A stretch of 64,000 bases of DNA from Argyresthia goedartella (GCA_949825045.1 OX463822.1:33296703-33360702), one strand, 5' to 3'; positions 1 through 10,867 are shown, counted from the first letter of the stretch. The notes: generated by a model from the letters alone, not told the origin. A program made the numbers and translations.

Positions 1-136
1 TAACTGGCTAGAAGTGGGCACCATTGCCACCCCGTATGGGAAAAGGCGTGATGCTATGTCACGAGAAGGTGTTGTCATCCGACAGCTACCCGATACTCCA
101 ATTTTCCCGACAGGAGGCTAGTCCATCACCGTAACT
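1..136. repeat. SINE-B pieces in opposite orientations
   Basis: Bases 1-60 match the 3' part of the SINE copy at 61,759-62,057 (GTGGGCAC, then CCCCGTATGGGAAAAGGCGTGA). About 86-136 resembles the middle of the same SINE on the opposite strand (gacaggaggctagtccatc). Both pieces lack the tRNA-like head. Confidence 0.55.
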
Positions 137-477
137 ACCTAGTTAGTTAACTTCACGTGTGAGAGGCAATCGCTTGTACCTTACACCGATTGATTACAAA
201 GATACAATTATTAGCATTTCACTCAAAGATGCACCGCGCGGTTTAGGCTATGTCGTCATTGGTCATCCAATCGGCGGCCGACTATTTTGCCTCCATAAAA
301 ATTTGATACATGCCAAATTCATATGGACACGAAACAGTCGTAGTGGGAACATAGCCTTTGTCGTCGGCGCTGGAAGATATTACTTTAGCCCCCTTCATTG
401 TAGTTTGGTACTAAAATATTACGACGAGCGCAATATTCCCTTTACAAAGTAGGCTTAAAGGCTGGTTGCTTGAGACA
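137..477. other. No recognisable gene
   Basis: A 97-codon open frame lies at 159-452 (+), but its translation shows no family I know and no repeat landmark. I regard it as chance. Confidence 0.4.
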
Positions 478-632
478 GACTACGAAACGTAGCGTCACCC
501 CTTTTCCCATACGGGGCTGGTAGAGGCACGGTTGCGTCCACGTTATTTCGTGTGACAGGGGACTAGCCCGTCGCGGCAGGTTGACATATGCAAGTTTCCT
601 CATAATATTCTCACGTTTTTCTGTCTCAAAGT
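478..632 (-). repeat. SINE-B fragment
   Basis: Reverse-strand copy of the SINE-B body: GCGTCACCCCTTTTCCCATA, GTGACAGGGGACTAGCCCGT and a TTTCCTCATAATATT block occur in the same order as the complement of 61,880-62,035. No head is visible. Confidence 0.65.
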
Positions 633-1554
633 AATAGGAGTTGGTTATCCATTTTAGGATAACCAACTCCCATTTTTAACAACACAAAGTAATGTATATT
701 TGCTTCTTCAGTATAATACACGCTGCCACAGTGTTGATGTCAGGTCTCCAGCACGGAGATGCATCTGAAAGCATATCAGGTTCCGTCTGGAGATCGCATA
801 TACAGTCTATATACAGAGGAGGTCGATCCATCGTCTGCTAAATTATACGTGGAGCGTGTTTGCTGACATTCTACTATGTAAATTCGAGGGACTTTATTAA
901 TATGATTGATGGGAGAAAGGTGAACGTTTCATTTTATGTACGGTGGGCCATGGAGCGCTATTTTATTTATTTTCTATTTATAAGAACACAAACGGTGACA
1001 TATAAGTACAACTCATGTTTTTTTTTAAATTAAAAGTAACATGCTTTGCGAGAGCCTATCAGTGGGTATGATAAACTACAAGATCAACAAATAAAATGTA
1101 TTAATACATTATTCTAAAATTTAACAAATATTTAACTTAATTTCAACTTTAATGGGCCTAATGAGATATTAAATATGTTAATGTCTGGCCGGAAGGTTGT
1201 TAGTTTTAAAAGTTCGGGGTTCGCCTCAGGAATGCATTTTGATCATAGTTGGTACGATAATGAGTAACTACAAACACGTCGTGGGATCTGCTAGATAATT
1301 GAGGGATTTCAAAATTTAGATTTTCATGTATGTATGGACAGTCCACAATATTGGAGAGGGTTTTAAACAAGAAGTATGCGTCCGTGAGTATTCAACTGCG
1401 CCCGACATATGGAACACGATATAATAGACTTGTCAAAGTTGATCTGAGAAAGGTGCCAACTCGCGTTCTATCTGTCTGAATCGCTTGAACCTGGGTGCAA
1501 AACTATACCTTATGCCTCTGTTAGCGCACGCGGACACTCATGGGTGTATCATCA
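633..1554. other. AT-rich interval, nothing recognised
   Basis: No long reading frame, tandem array or recognised repeat was seen. Confidence 0.4.
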
Positions 1555-1555
1555 A

Positions 1556-1850
1556 CAGACCGAGCGAGCGAAGCGTCTCCGTTCCCGTTACCAGATTTCC
1601 GGGTGGCCTCCTCTCCTCTACAGGTCAACCGATTTCACAACCGATTCTCGTGAAATTTTATGAACGGGTTCGGTAACTATATGCTTTTTTTTGGATTTTT
1701 AGAGTTCCGTATCTTAAAAAGATACGGAAAAAAGGAAAACAGAACTATTATAGGATCACTCGTGTGTCTGTGCTAGGTGTGAAATAGTAATATTAAACGA
1801 CCGAATTCTGAACCGATAAAATTGAAATTTGGTACACTTATGTATTTAAA
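1556..1850 (+). repeat. CGAGCGAGCGAAGCG repeat plus GTTCCGTA repeat
   Basis: 1,556-1,690 carries CGAGCGAGCGAAGCGTCTCC followed by a CCGATTCTCGTGAAATTTTATGA block, matched in reverse at 24,836-24,971 and forward at 20,176. From 1,690 comes AGTTCCGTATCTTAAAAAG, GAACTATTATAGGATCACTC and TTGAAATTTGGTACACTT, shared with 55,140-55,250. These are widespread lepidopteran interspersed repeats of uncertain class. Confidence 0.6.
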
Positions 1851-2389
1851 TCACACGTATCATAAACCCGCTTTACTGCGTCCGCACGTTACGACCAGCA
1901 TAATACTATACTACTTAGTAAAAACTCATTCCTTATCTGAATATTGATACATGATGATTTTCGACAAATTATTACATTACAATTTCGAACGCTGACGCCC
2001 GCCTGCGTGCCGCCCCTAGTTTGACTGTGAATTTGGTACTACTGAACGAGCTAAACAAGTGCAGAGCTATTATCAATGCCACAATGCGACGGCCTCTGTG
2101 GCGCAGCGGTTGTGGCTCTGCCTACCATGCGAGAGGTCCCGGGTTCGATCCTCGGCTGGGGGTAATGAAAAAAAAAAAAAAAAAACAATCCCCAGGTCTT
2201 GGATGTTTATATGTGTGTGACGTCGCTGTTTCTGGTTACCACGACACAGGGTATCCTAGTGTGGGGCCAGAAGCAATGTATGTGCCTGTATGTAAATGTT
2301 TATGTTTATGTTTTTTAATGCCGGTCGGGCATGCGGTTAGTGGACACATCAAAGAGAGCTTATGATATGTGTGTCGATAAACTAGTGTA
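1851..2389 (-). mobile_element. MITE-1 copy (ends missing) interrupted by a SINE
   Basis: The sequence follows the reverse strand of the complete MITE-1 at 52,882-53,410: CACACGTATCATAAACCC, then ACGACCAGCATAAT, GACGCCCGCCTGCGTGCCG and CATCAAAGAGAGCTTATGAT. Both outer palindromic ends are lost. The SINE at 2,088-2,316 sits inside it. Confidence 0.7.
2088..2316 (+). mobile_element. SINE-A, tRNA-headed, inserted in MITE-1
   Basis: The head has an A-box-like TGGCGCAGCGGT and a B-box GGTTCGATCCT. A poly-A run and the family body follow (ACAGGGTATCCTAGTGTGG, CAATGTATGTGCCTGTATG), with a TTTATG-rich tail. AATGC at 2,083-2,087 recurs at 2,317-2,321, a 5-base target-site duplication consistent with the uninterrupted MITE sequence at 27,450. 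This is a pol III-type retroposon, not a tRNA gene. Confidence 0.75.
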
Positions 2390-3105
2390 GAAAATACACC
2401 ATAACTCCTTCTGTCAACATCAAAACAGCCTTTGCTGGTAGACAGTACAAATTGCTATCAGCAACCCATTTGTACAACTTAGTTCACAAACACATTGACA
2501 TCTACCCAAAACGTATCGTGATTGTAAAACACATGTGACTAATTGGCTTAAAACTAAAACTATCTATTTTTAATGGTTTTTATAATAATTCCACTTGTTC
2601 ATCCGATAAACTTCAAGGAGTCGGGAGTGTAAAATTATACCCTTTTACAACCTAACATCCCATGAATGCAATATAAAATTAACTTATTATCTAAATCCCT
2701 TTCTTAGTATGACACCGAAAATTTTCTCACATTCTTGTACTGAATCCAAATTGTGTAAATTCCCATATACCTGCGTATCTACACTTATCTCAGATTATCC
2801 TTTCACTTTTGTTATTACAAGTTAGTAGAAGTCTTTCAAATCAATTTGTTTCCCACCACTCCTTTCCTTATTCACCTCGGAAGAGGCACGGGCCTGCGTG
2901 CCATAAATACAGGCTAATTTCTAGTCTAGTATGGACGCAGACGCCTCCAACTTTACGCAAATTGTAACCGTTTCCTTGAATAACAGTTTTTATCTTTTCT
3001 TTTATAGCTATGGAGTCTATAGCTCACAGAGTCACTAGTTATTAGGAAGATAAGTAACTAAGACTAGAATTTTATTGTCATATAAATAAATATAGGTAGG
3101 CCTCA
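2390..3105. other. Nothing recognised
   Basis: AT-rich single-copy-looking sequence with no reading frame or repeat I can place. Confidence 0.4.
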
Positions 3106-3716
3106 GGATGAACGTGTCCAAGACCAAGATTAAGTCAAATCTAGGGGGTCCTAAACCTAACATAATCGTAGGTAACACCCACACAAGGACACAGATTATC
3201 TTTTGGCAAATACTCGCTAGTGAAGGAAATCTCGAGACGCATCCAGCTGGGTTGGGCCGCTTTTGGCAAACTGGAAGACATCTTAAAGTCTAAAATCCTT
3301 CAATGCCTCAAAACCAAGGTGTTCAACCAATGCGTTCTGCCTGTACTCACTTACGTATCTGAGACATGGCCGCTCACAGAGGAATTCATGCGCAAACTGA
3401 GAGTAGCACAAAGGGTAACGGAGCGTGCCATGCTCGGAATCTCCCTTCTCGACCGAATACCCAACGTGGAGATACGACGAGGAACCAAGGTCGTAGACGT
3501 GGGTAAGCGGATCGCGAGGTTAAAGTCGAGATGAGCGGGACACTTGGCCAGGAAGGAAGACTGAATGGTGGCCAAGGGACGCAACTCCACCAAGAGGCAG
3601 ACCACCCGCCCGGTGGTCGGACTTTTTACCTTCTTTGCTGGGCGCCAGTGGATGAGGCTGGCGCAGGACCGCGCCAAGAGAAGAGGAGACTGAATAGATA
3701 GATAAATAAATAAATT
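3106..3716 (+). pseudogene. RTE-clade LINE, C-terminal fragment
   Basis: Two overlapping frames (3,108-3,293 and 3,220-3,534) together carry the typical end of RTE reverse transcriptases: NVSKTKI and IIVGNT, then EISRRIQLGWAAFGKL, CLKTKVFNQCVLPV, TYVSETWPLT, then AMLGISLLDRI and EIRR. The frame shifts near 3,220 and again after 3,534; the residual C-terminus (AQDRAKRRGD) ends near 3,694. A short GATAAATAAATA tail follows, typical of a LINE 3' end. Heavily 5'-truncated and non-functional. Confidence 0.75.
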
Positions 3717-3814
3717 AATCTAACCCATAAATGGCTTTACCGAGCCTTTCGAGTAAGATCGAGCTATACTTCACCATGCTGGCTCAATGAGAGTTGATGG
3801 AGGGGTGTCGCCAA

Positions 3815-4640
3815 CCTTATTACACATAACAACAAATCATTTAGTCACATGGATGCTCTCCAATCTGACCTAACAAGACTCGATGAATATCGTCGCATCA
3901 ACAAATCAGACCTAAACCCTATCAAATGCTCCGTAATTTCGTTTAGCAGAAAACGCTTTCCACTTCATATATGTGACGGAGTTCGTGACCTGTGCGTATA
4001 TCAAGACTCTAAACTTCAGTTCAATGTTCACGTGGAGCAACTAGTGGCCAAAGCATCTAAAGCATTAGGATTTGTAATGAGACTAGCAGCGTGTTTTATG
4101 TAAGCAAAATCTATCAAGATACTGTACTGCTCATTTATTGTACTGCGTCTCAAATTTGGAAACCGCGTTATGTCGTGCACACCGATCGCATAGAGAGTGT
4201 ACGAAAAAGATTTGTTCGGTTTCTGTGTTATCGGTTGCGCATACCATACCACAGTTGTGATTATTTGGATCTATGCAGGAAATTTCACATTCAACCGATT
4301 ACTTACCGTCGTCGATTACCAGGTTGCACATTTTTGCTCAAAATTGTATCCAATGAGGTGGACTGTCCGCAGCTTTTGCGTAAGCTGTATTTTAATTTTC
4401 CCCCAAAGGTTACTTAGATTTAATCCACCTATTCCCTTGTCTTCTTCCAACTACAAGCAAAACTAATATTTAGTGCGAGCGAGTAAATACTTCAATGACC
4501 TATGCGAGCAGTTCTCTTTTGACTTATTTTTAACCAAAGGCTCAAGGCGTTCGCAGTAGGCTAAACCTTGAATTCTTCAAAATGTATTCTTAGTGTCACC
4601 TAATGTTAGTTCTGGATCGTATTTAATTTTATCTTATTGT
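3815..4640 (+). pseudogene. Jockey-superfamily LINE, RT C-terminal fragment
   Basis: 3,849-4,103 reads as the post-RT region (DLTRLDEYRRINKSDLNPIK, CSVISFSRKR, KASKALGFVMR). After a frameshift near 4,095 it continues at 4,091-4,417 (ASQIWKPRYV, RFVRFLCYRL, FLLKIVSNEVDCPQLL). A further shift leads to a stop near 4,552. The RT catalytic core is absent. What follows to 4,640 is probably its 3' UTR, which runs straight into the 36-bp minisatellite. Decayed, dead copy. Confidence 0.7.
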
Positions 4641-4657
4641 AGTTTTTCCTTATGTCT

Positions 4658-5191
4658 GGCGGTGCCGCGTTGACGTTTGGTGCTCTTATGTTTGGCGGTG
4701 CCGCGTTGACGTTTGGTGCTCTTATGTTTGGCGGTGCCGCGTTGACGTTTGGTGCTCTTATGTTTGGCGGTGCCGCGTTGACGTTTGGTGCTCTTATGTT
4801 TGGCGGTGCCGCGTTGACGTTTGGTGCTCTTATGTTTGGCGGTGCCGCGTTGACGTTTGGTGCTCTTATGTTTGGCGGTGCCGCGTTGACGTTTGGTGCT
4901 CTTATGTTTGGCGGTGCCGCGTTGACGTTTGGTGCTCTTATGTTTGGCGGTGCCGCGTTGACGTTTGGTGCTCTTATGTTTGGCGGTGCCGCGTTGACGT
5001 TTGGTGCTCTTATGTTTGGCGGTGCCGCGTTGACGTTTGGTGCTCTTATGTTTGGCGGTGCCGCGTTGACGTTTGGTGCTCTTATGTTTGGCGGTGCCGC
5101 GTTGACGTTTGGTGCTCTTATGTTTGGCGGTGCCGCGTTGACGTTTGGTGCTCTTATGTTTGGCGGTGCCGCGTTGACGTTTGGTGCTCTT
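4658..5191 (+). repeat. 36-bp minisatellite, 14.8 copies
   Basis: The unit begins ggcggtgccgcgttgacg and is repeated head to tail with no differences that I can see. Since 36 is divisible by three, the array is open in one frame and would encode GGAALTFGALMF repeats (open frame 4,652-5,251). The array is GC-rich against AT-rich flanks. No splice or promoter context supports a gene. Confidence 0.95.
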
Positions 5192-5950
5192 AATTATTTT
5201 TTTGATAACTTCTCGTGTATAAGATCTCTTATTTTATTACTTTATAGCTAGCCGTGAAAACGTGTAATTGGCTTCATGTTTCTTATTCCTGTATTTTATT
5301 ATTCTACGTAAAGCTGTTGGTTTTCCAAATGTTAAATAAATTATTTTTTTGTTAATTCACCTAACGATAAAATTTTGTCTTGTTTCAGGTATAATTAGCA
5401 GACAGCTTTAGTCTGGGACAAATGTGTGAGGTTTGTGTGTAAATTATAAACAAAGTATCCACATTATGTTGACTTCCGATTGTACCATGCGGAGCCTCGT
5501 TATTTGTATAGCAACATGTTCTATTTACTTAAAGGCTACATAGAACTACATACAACGTGCTATAGCAGAAACTTAAGAGTTAGTATGGAGAATAGAATAT
5601 TAATATTGGCCTGATCAAATCGGTTTCACAGTGAAAGTTGTTCAGAATGATGTCCCCAACAACCCCTTAAAATATAACTACACCTTTCTGTTCAATAATC
5701 TTACTTTATGCTACACAATTTAGCAGACGTGCCACAAGATGCGAATTTCTCATCAAATCGTCTGACGAAGCGTGGCTCCACTCATCTTCTAGATGATAAA
5801 CTCATTTAAATTACTCGAAAATCATCACTTCCACACACACACACGCTCGCGTTTATTTCGGGAGATACCTGTTTTACCAGATCTAAGCTTATCTTTTGTT
5901 GTCCTAACAGCGAGGCTCTAGTCGAAAGCTTTAAATGCTGTAATAATTAG
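5192..5950. other. Nothing recognised
   Basis: AT-rich; only a short (CA)n run near 5,833. No gene or repeat family identified. Confidence 0.4.
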
Positions 5951-6000
5951 TGTTTTGTGTACTTAAGCGTCGTTAAGCCTATTGCTGTCTCGTCCGCTTT

Positions 6001-6057
6001 GGCTCTGGCAGAATACCAGCGTCACAGATTCGTCTGTGACATTGCTGAGTCAGAGCC
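6001..6057. other. Nested inverted repeat
   Basis: GGCTCTG (6,001-6,007) pairs with CAGAGCC (6,051-6,057), enclosing an inner perfect stem GTCACAGA/TCTGTGAC (6,021-6,028 and 6,033-6,040) with a TTCG loop. It lies about 200 bp upstream of the CR1-like LINE. It may belong to an old LINE 5' UTR, but that is inference. Confidence 0.55.
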
Positions 6058-6264
6058 ATTTCATTGTCGCGGTACAGTCACAGTGCCACATAGTAATCCT
6101 TACTTTCCATATTTTTGCTGTGTTAATTATAATTATTTTCATTGTTTTATTTAATTTCTTCGATGTTTTTTGTCATCATTAATTTTGTGTGGTTTGTAAT
6201 TTGTTAATTACCAATAATGTAATTATATTATTTGATATTTGTGTTTGTACCGAACAATGAATAA

Positions 6265-8700
6265 ATGAATTATTTGTTGAATTATAACTTGACTCCTCTT
6301 TATAGCGACACCCTAATTCTCGGCGACTTCAACACTTGCCTTCTCAAGAATAACGGTCGCTCAGCGAAGCTGAATTCTCTTGTAAGTTCATTTAACATGC
6401 ATATCCTTCCTCTAGAGGCCACTCACTTTCAACCACACTGCACCCCCTCTCTTCTAGATCTAATGATAACTTCTGACATGTCTAAGGTTGCTGCGCATGG
6501 CCAACTTAACGCCCCTTTCTCCTATCACAATCTTATTTACCTCTCTTATAAGATAAAGCCTCCCAAGCGTGCAGCTAAATTCCTTGACATTCGTAGCTTC
6601 AAGGGCATGGATATAACCTCCCTTAATTCAGACGCCTCCTCTGTCGACTGGTCGCCTGTCTACGGCAGTGAGACCATTGATGACAAAGTACGGAACTTCA
6701 ACTCTATTGTCCTGAGCTTGTTTGATAAGCATGCTCCGGTCAAGAGGGTTAAAGTGAAGCATCTTCCTGCACCGTGGCTTACTGACACCATTAAGGGTCT
6801 GATGGCTAAGAGAAACCGTGCCAAGTCTAGATATAAGAGGGATCCGACCGACGAGAATCTTTTAATTTTCAAACGCCTCCGTAATCGTTGCACTCGCCTG
6901 TGTCGTGATTCTAAACGCCGTCATATCTACGAATGTATCGAGAGCTATACTCCAGCACAGGTCTGGAAGTTCCTGAAGACCCTTGGTGTTGGTAAGTCAC
7001 AGGAATTGGCAGCCGGAAATGTCGATCTCCGGGGTCTCAATAGTTTCTTTGCAACTCCCCCTGTCGCGATAGACTCCCTCGTCAAGGATGCAACCCTTCG
7101 TAACCTACGGTCCAAGGCATCATCCCTCACCTCAGCATTTAATTTCATCCCTGTCGGAATCGGCGCAGTAAGGAGGGCAATACTGGCAATCTCGTCGAAG
7201 GCCATAGGTGAGGACAAGATATGTTCGCAGATGATAACAACTATCATTGATGTACTGTTACCTCTCATCACCCACATAATTAATGTGTCGCTTGACCAAT
7301 GTTGCTACCCCAGCCAGTGGAAATTGGCACTTGTGATTCCCCTCCCCAAAACGTCTAATCCCGCCTTCTTTAAAGATTTCCGTCCCATTTCTATTCTGCC
7401 TATCCTCTCCAAAGTCCTGGAATCAATTGTCCACTCCCAACTCTCCTCCTACCTTTCCTCGAAAATGTTACTGAATCCCCACCAATCAGGTTTCAGGCCG
7501 GGTCACAGCACTACCACAGCACTGCTCAAAGTCACTGACGACATTCAATTAGCTATGGATCAAAAGCAGCTTACGGTCCTTACACTGCTTGATTTCAGTA
7601 GCGCCTTTAACTGCGTCGATTTCGATATACTAGTCGAAATTTTAAAGTCACTTAATGTCTCCTCGCACTCTGCTCGCTGGTTTGACTCCTACCTGAGAGA
7701 CCGCCAGCAACGCATTAAGTCTGAGGAGATCTCAACGGACTGGTGTGATCTCTCCGCAGGTGTTCCGCAGGGAGGCATCCTTTCTCCTCTCCTCTTCTCG
7801 GTATTCATTAACTCCATCTCTGACGTTCTTACCTCTTCTTATCATCTGTACGCAGATGACCTTCAAATATATCGGCACTTCTCTCCGTGTGATGTGAATC
7901 TGACAGTAGAGGCGTTGAATGCTGATCTCGATAACATCAGGAAATGGGCTACCTCTTCTGGTCTGCTTGTCAACCCGGGCAAATCGCAGGCCATGATTTT
8001 GGGTACTCGTCACTCTCATAACCTAGTTCAGAAAATGCCCGTCGACCCTATAGTGTATGATGGTAACATAATCTCATACAGCGAGAAGGCCAAGAATCTT
8101 GGGGTTGTATTTGATAAATTGTTGTCCTGGTCGCCCCATGTTTGTGAGGTCAGCAGACGAGTCTTTGCGTCATTTCACTCCCTACGGAGATTGCAGCACT
8201 TCCTGCCACAGCAGACTAAAATCACCCTTGCCCAGTCCCTCCTACTACCTTTAATCGACTATGCAGATGTTTGCTGGATCGGTGCGAACGAAGAACAACT
8301 GATCAAACTCGAACGACTTCAAAACCTCGGGATTCGGTTTGTCTTCGGGCTGCGCAAGTATGACCATGTCTCACAGTATCGCAAGGAGTTGGGGTGGCTT
8401 CCGATCCGCCTTCGTCGTGATATGCACGTTCTCTCCTATCTGTTCAACATTTTGCGAAACCCCCGCTACCCCTCATATCTTCGAGAACGTTTCGAGTTTA
8501 TTTCCTCCAGGCATAGCAACCGGAGATCCCACACGATGTCTCTTCTCTCTACTCCTCGGCATAACACTGCCGCTTACAAACACTCGTTTAGGTTAACGGC
8601 GATCCGACTGTGGAACGCACTTCCCTGCGCTATTAGAGATAGTCCCTCAATTTTCACTTTTAAGACAAGATTGAAAGAGCATTTCCTTTCTCTTTCGTGA
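6265..8700 (+). CDS. CR1-like LINE endonuclease/reverse transcriptase (N-terminally truncated)
   Basis: This would be the single-chain endonuclease/reverse transcriptase that nicks target DNA and copies the element RNA at the nick. The 811 codons open inside the endonuclease domain (LILGDFNTCLL, residues ~19-29). The RT follows with RPISILPILSKVLE, then QSGFRPGHST, LLDFSSAF (~441), GVPQGGILSPLLF (~499) and the catalytic YADD at 529-532. The C-terminal domain ends LKEHFLSLS. There is no internal stop or frameshift. The ATG at 6,265 lies in the flank, so it is not the native start; the intact family protein should be longer at its N-terminus. Endonuclease function is lost, and RT activity is possible but untested. 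Confidence 0.85.
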   Translation: MNYLLNYNLTPLYSDTLILGDFNTCLLKNNGRSAKLNSLVSSFNMHILPLEATHFQPHCTPSLLDLMITSDMSKVAAHGQLNAPFSYHNLIYLSYKIKPPKRAAKFLDIRSFKGMDITSLNSDASSVDWSPVYGSETIDDKVRNFNSIVLSLFDKHAPVKRVKVKHLPAPWLTDTIKGLMAKRNRAKSRYKRDPTDENLLIFKRLRNRCTRLCRDSKRRHIYECIESYTPAQVWKFLKTLGVGKSQELAAGNVDLRGLNSFFATPPVAIDSLVKDATLRNLRSKASSLTSAFNFIPVGIGAVRRAILAISSKAIGEDKICSQMITTIIDVLLPLITHIINVSLDQCCYPSQWKLALVIPLPKTSNPAFFKDFRPISILPILSKVLESIVHSQLSSYLSSKMLLNPHQSGFRPGHSTTTALLKVTDDIQLAMDQKQLTVLTLLDFSSAFNCVDFDILVEILKSLNVSSHSARWFDSYLRDRQQRIKSEEISTDWCDLSAGVPQGGILSPLLFSVFINSISDVLTSSYHLYADDLQIYRHFSPCDVNLTVEALNADLDNIRKWATSSGLLVNPGKSQAMILGTRHSHNLVQKMPVDPIVYDGNIISYSEKAKNLGVVFDKLLSWSPHVCEVSRRVFASFHSLRRLQHFLPQQTKITLAQSLLLPLIDYADVCWIGANEEQLIKLERLQNLGIRFVFGLRKYDHVSQYRKELGWLPIRLRRDMHVLSYLFNILRNPRYPSYLRERFEFISSRHSNRRSHTMSLLSTPRHNTAAYKHSFRLTAIRLWNALPCAIRDSPSIFTFKTRLKEHFLSLS

Positions 8701-9002
8701 TAGGTACTTTTATATAAGTATATATAAGTAGTATATGTTTGATATATATAAAAATTTTTGCTTTTGTATTTTATTTAGTATATATCATGTATTAAATTAT
8801 TATGTTTTAGTTGTAAACAATTAGATGTACAGTTTTATTGCGCACTAGGACTCTCCTGTTGCACAATTTTTCCTGTCCTACCTAGGTTTGCTGGTAGAAA
8901 TCTCTCTTTAGAGATAAGCTCGCCTTTGCTCATAAAATGTTTTGTTACCTTACTATTTCTATAAGATTTCTGTGCAATAAAGAATATGAATGAATGAATA
9001 TG
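6274..9002 (+). mobile_element. CR1-like LINE, 5'-truncated, open frame intact
   Basis: The element contains one long open frame and a ~300-bp 3' UTR (GCGCACTAGGACT, TAGAGATAAGCTCGCC) that ends in GCAATAAAGAATATGAATGA. The same 3' end recurs at 19,170-19,516. AATGAATTAT at 6,264-6,273 and 9,003-9,012 is a candidate 10-base target-site duplication, weakened by local low complexity. Truncation removed the start of the endonuclease domain. The uninterrupted frame suggests a young insertion. Confidence 0.8.
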
Positions 9003-9107
9003 AATGAATTATCTATCTATCTCCCACATCATAATATGACGCGCTCGAGTTACTCACAAAAGAGCCTCGTCGTCGTCTCCCATTATGACTGCTGCGAGTG
9101 ACACAAT

Positions 9108-9245
9108 CGTACAATTCCTTTTACCAGATGGGTTGACAAAGGCACGTTTAGCGGCCATGCTACCACGTGACAGGTTACGAAACAACCAACCACAGTTGTG
9201 TCAGTTATTGAATACTCCATTTAGCGTTACAGGGGGCTAGCCCAT
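9108..9245 (-). repeat. Degenerate SINE-B fragment
   Basis: CAGTTATTGAATACTCCATT, TAGCGTTACAGGGGGCTAGC and CCATG follow the complement of the SINE-B body; the distal part is heavily mutated. Confidence 0.55.
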
Positions 9246-10280
9246 GCTACGAGTTACGTGATACAGTATAGAATTTATCGTTATTGAATGCGAAATTGGG
9301 CTGGATTTATTGTATTGTGTTGGCCCGGTGAACTTCGTACCACCTATAATGTTATAGTAAAATAAGTAATATGGTACATACCATAAAGTGTCGCTTTGGC
9401 GAGAAAATGAGCAAACACTCAGTTGGTCGTTAAATAGAAGTCGTCAGTGATTGACATGTAGTTAAGTGAAAGAGTTCCGCTACTAACGCCATCTATCCTT
9501 TGCGTTGTAACTTTTTCTGCATCGCACAGCTGTGGAGCAAGTCCGCTACCAACAAAGAGGTTATATGTAGGTATTATCTTATAAATCGATGACAAAGGAG
9601 TTTGAATTCTCTATGGCTGCCAACGCCATCTAGCGATAGGAAGCTGAGACTTCTCCACTTCCCATACATTTTTATTTTTATTTTTGGCTGTTTCACTGCT
9701 TTTTTCCTTATTTTCTTTTTACCTAAACCTCCTCTGGACTGAGGAGAATAAAACCATATAGCAATTATAAAAAACGGATCGGGCCATTTCAGAGATTTAG
9801 TAAGACTAACGTACATCGATTAATTTTTATAATTATAGTTAGATTTATATGTCAGTTCAATACTTTCGGTCTCAAGTGAATAAAAGCAGGATAGATTTGC
9901 CGCCTACTGTGCAAGTAATCGCATCACGCGAAGATGAACTTAAAAATGAAAAGTGTATCTTAACCCGCGGAGTGGTGGCGCAATCAACAAATTGCAGCAA
10001 ACTAAATTACAACATTTATTGTTTATGTTGTTACATGACATGCTATTACAACGCGGCAAACAATACAGAAATACACTACCCGCCTTATTCATTAACGTCT
10101 AATAAACTATTTTAACTATAATGCCGTTATGATTCGTTTGTCTTTGTCTGTCACTTTGCAATTTGTATTTGTGAGAAAAGGACAAAGCACATTTTAGCTA
10201 CATAGGTTTGATAAGTTTTATGACTAAGGAGGTAGGTACATTTACATTCACTTTAACATAATCAGGGGGGATAATGTATC
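9246..10280. other. Nothing recognised
   Basis: No supported gene. An 88-codon frame at 9,849-10,115 has no recognisable features. Confidence 0.4.
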
Positions 10281-10463
10281 AGGGGGGTAACCACAACGTT
10301 GAGGAACCAATATTGATCCGCAAAATTACCATTCCCGTCTTAAAACAATTCTTGGTATTAGGTAAACAAAGCCCATTATGGCGTATTGGAATGGGCATGG
10401 TTGCCATGGTGATGTTCTTGTTTTAAACCTTATTGAATCGCTAAAAGGTTGTGGTATCCGCCC
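10281..10463 (-). mobile_element. MITE-2 copy
   Basis: Reverse-orientation relative of the 201-bp element at 26,606-26,806: AGGGGGGTAACCACAACGTT at the left, GATCCGCAAAATTACC and CTTGGTATTAGGT inside, and GGTTGTGGTATCCGCCC at the right. Confidence 0.65.
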
Positions 10464-10490
10464 AGGTCCACTAGTAACTTTGGTTATCTA

Positions 10491-10690
10491 TCCTTAATCC
10501 CCGACGAAAAAGAGGGGTGGTATAAGTTTAAAGCGACTGGCTTCCAGTCAGTGTGTGTTGGTCTCTCTGTCTGTGGCACTATAGCGCTTAAAGGGTGGAC
10601 GGATTTAACGACGGGTGGACGGTGGTAGTAGACTTCACGTCTTCTTGGTTCTTAGGTACAGTTTATCAAAATCGGTTTCGTGGTTCGAAG
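10491..10690 (+). repeat. TTTAATCCCCGACG-type interspersed repeat
   Basis: Carries TTAATCCCCGACGAAAAAGA, GGGTGGACGGATTT and ATCAAAATCGGTTTCGTGG. A second copy lies at 12,171-12,362. This block is familiar from lepidopteran genomes; its class is uncertain. Confidence 0.6.
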
Positions 10691-10867
10691 GATATCAGCT
10701 TCACAAGAAAACAAGTAAACCAACTAGACTTTCAAGGAATCCTTTCGGATCTCGGGAGTGTCTTAAATTATTAATTTTGTTACAAAAAAATGCCTCTATG
10801 TCAATGGCCGACCTACATACTAAATAGGTATGCAGACTGGCACAGCTTATTTTGCTTTTTACTTTAC

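Noticed and set aside
159..452. 97-codon forward open frame
   Set aside because: No recognisable motif, no supporting context, and the length is compatible with chance.
2088..2160. tRNA gene
   Set aside because: Has A- and B-box-like motifs, but these are followed by SINE body and tail sequence. No clean cloverleaf was evident here or at 29,409, 30,957 and 61,763.
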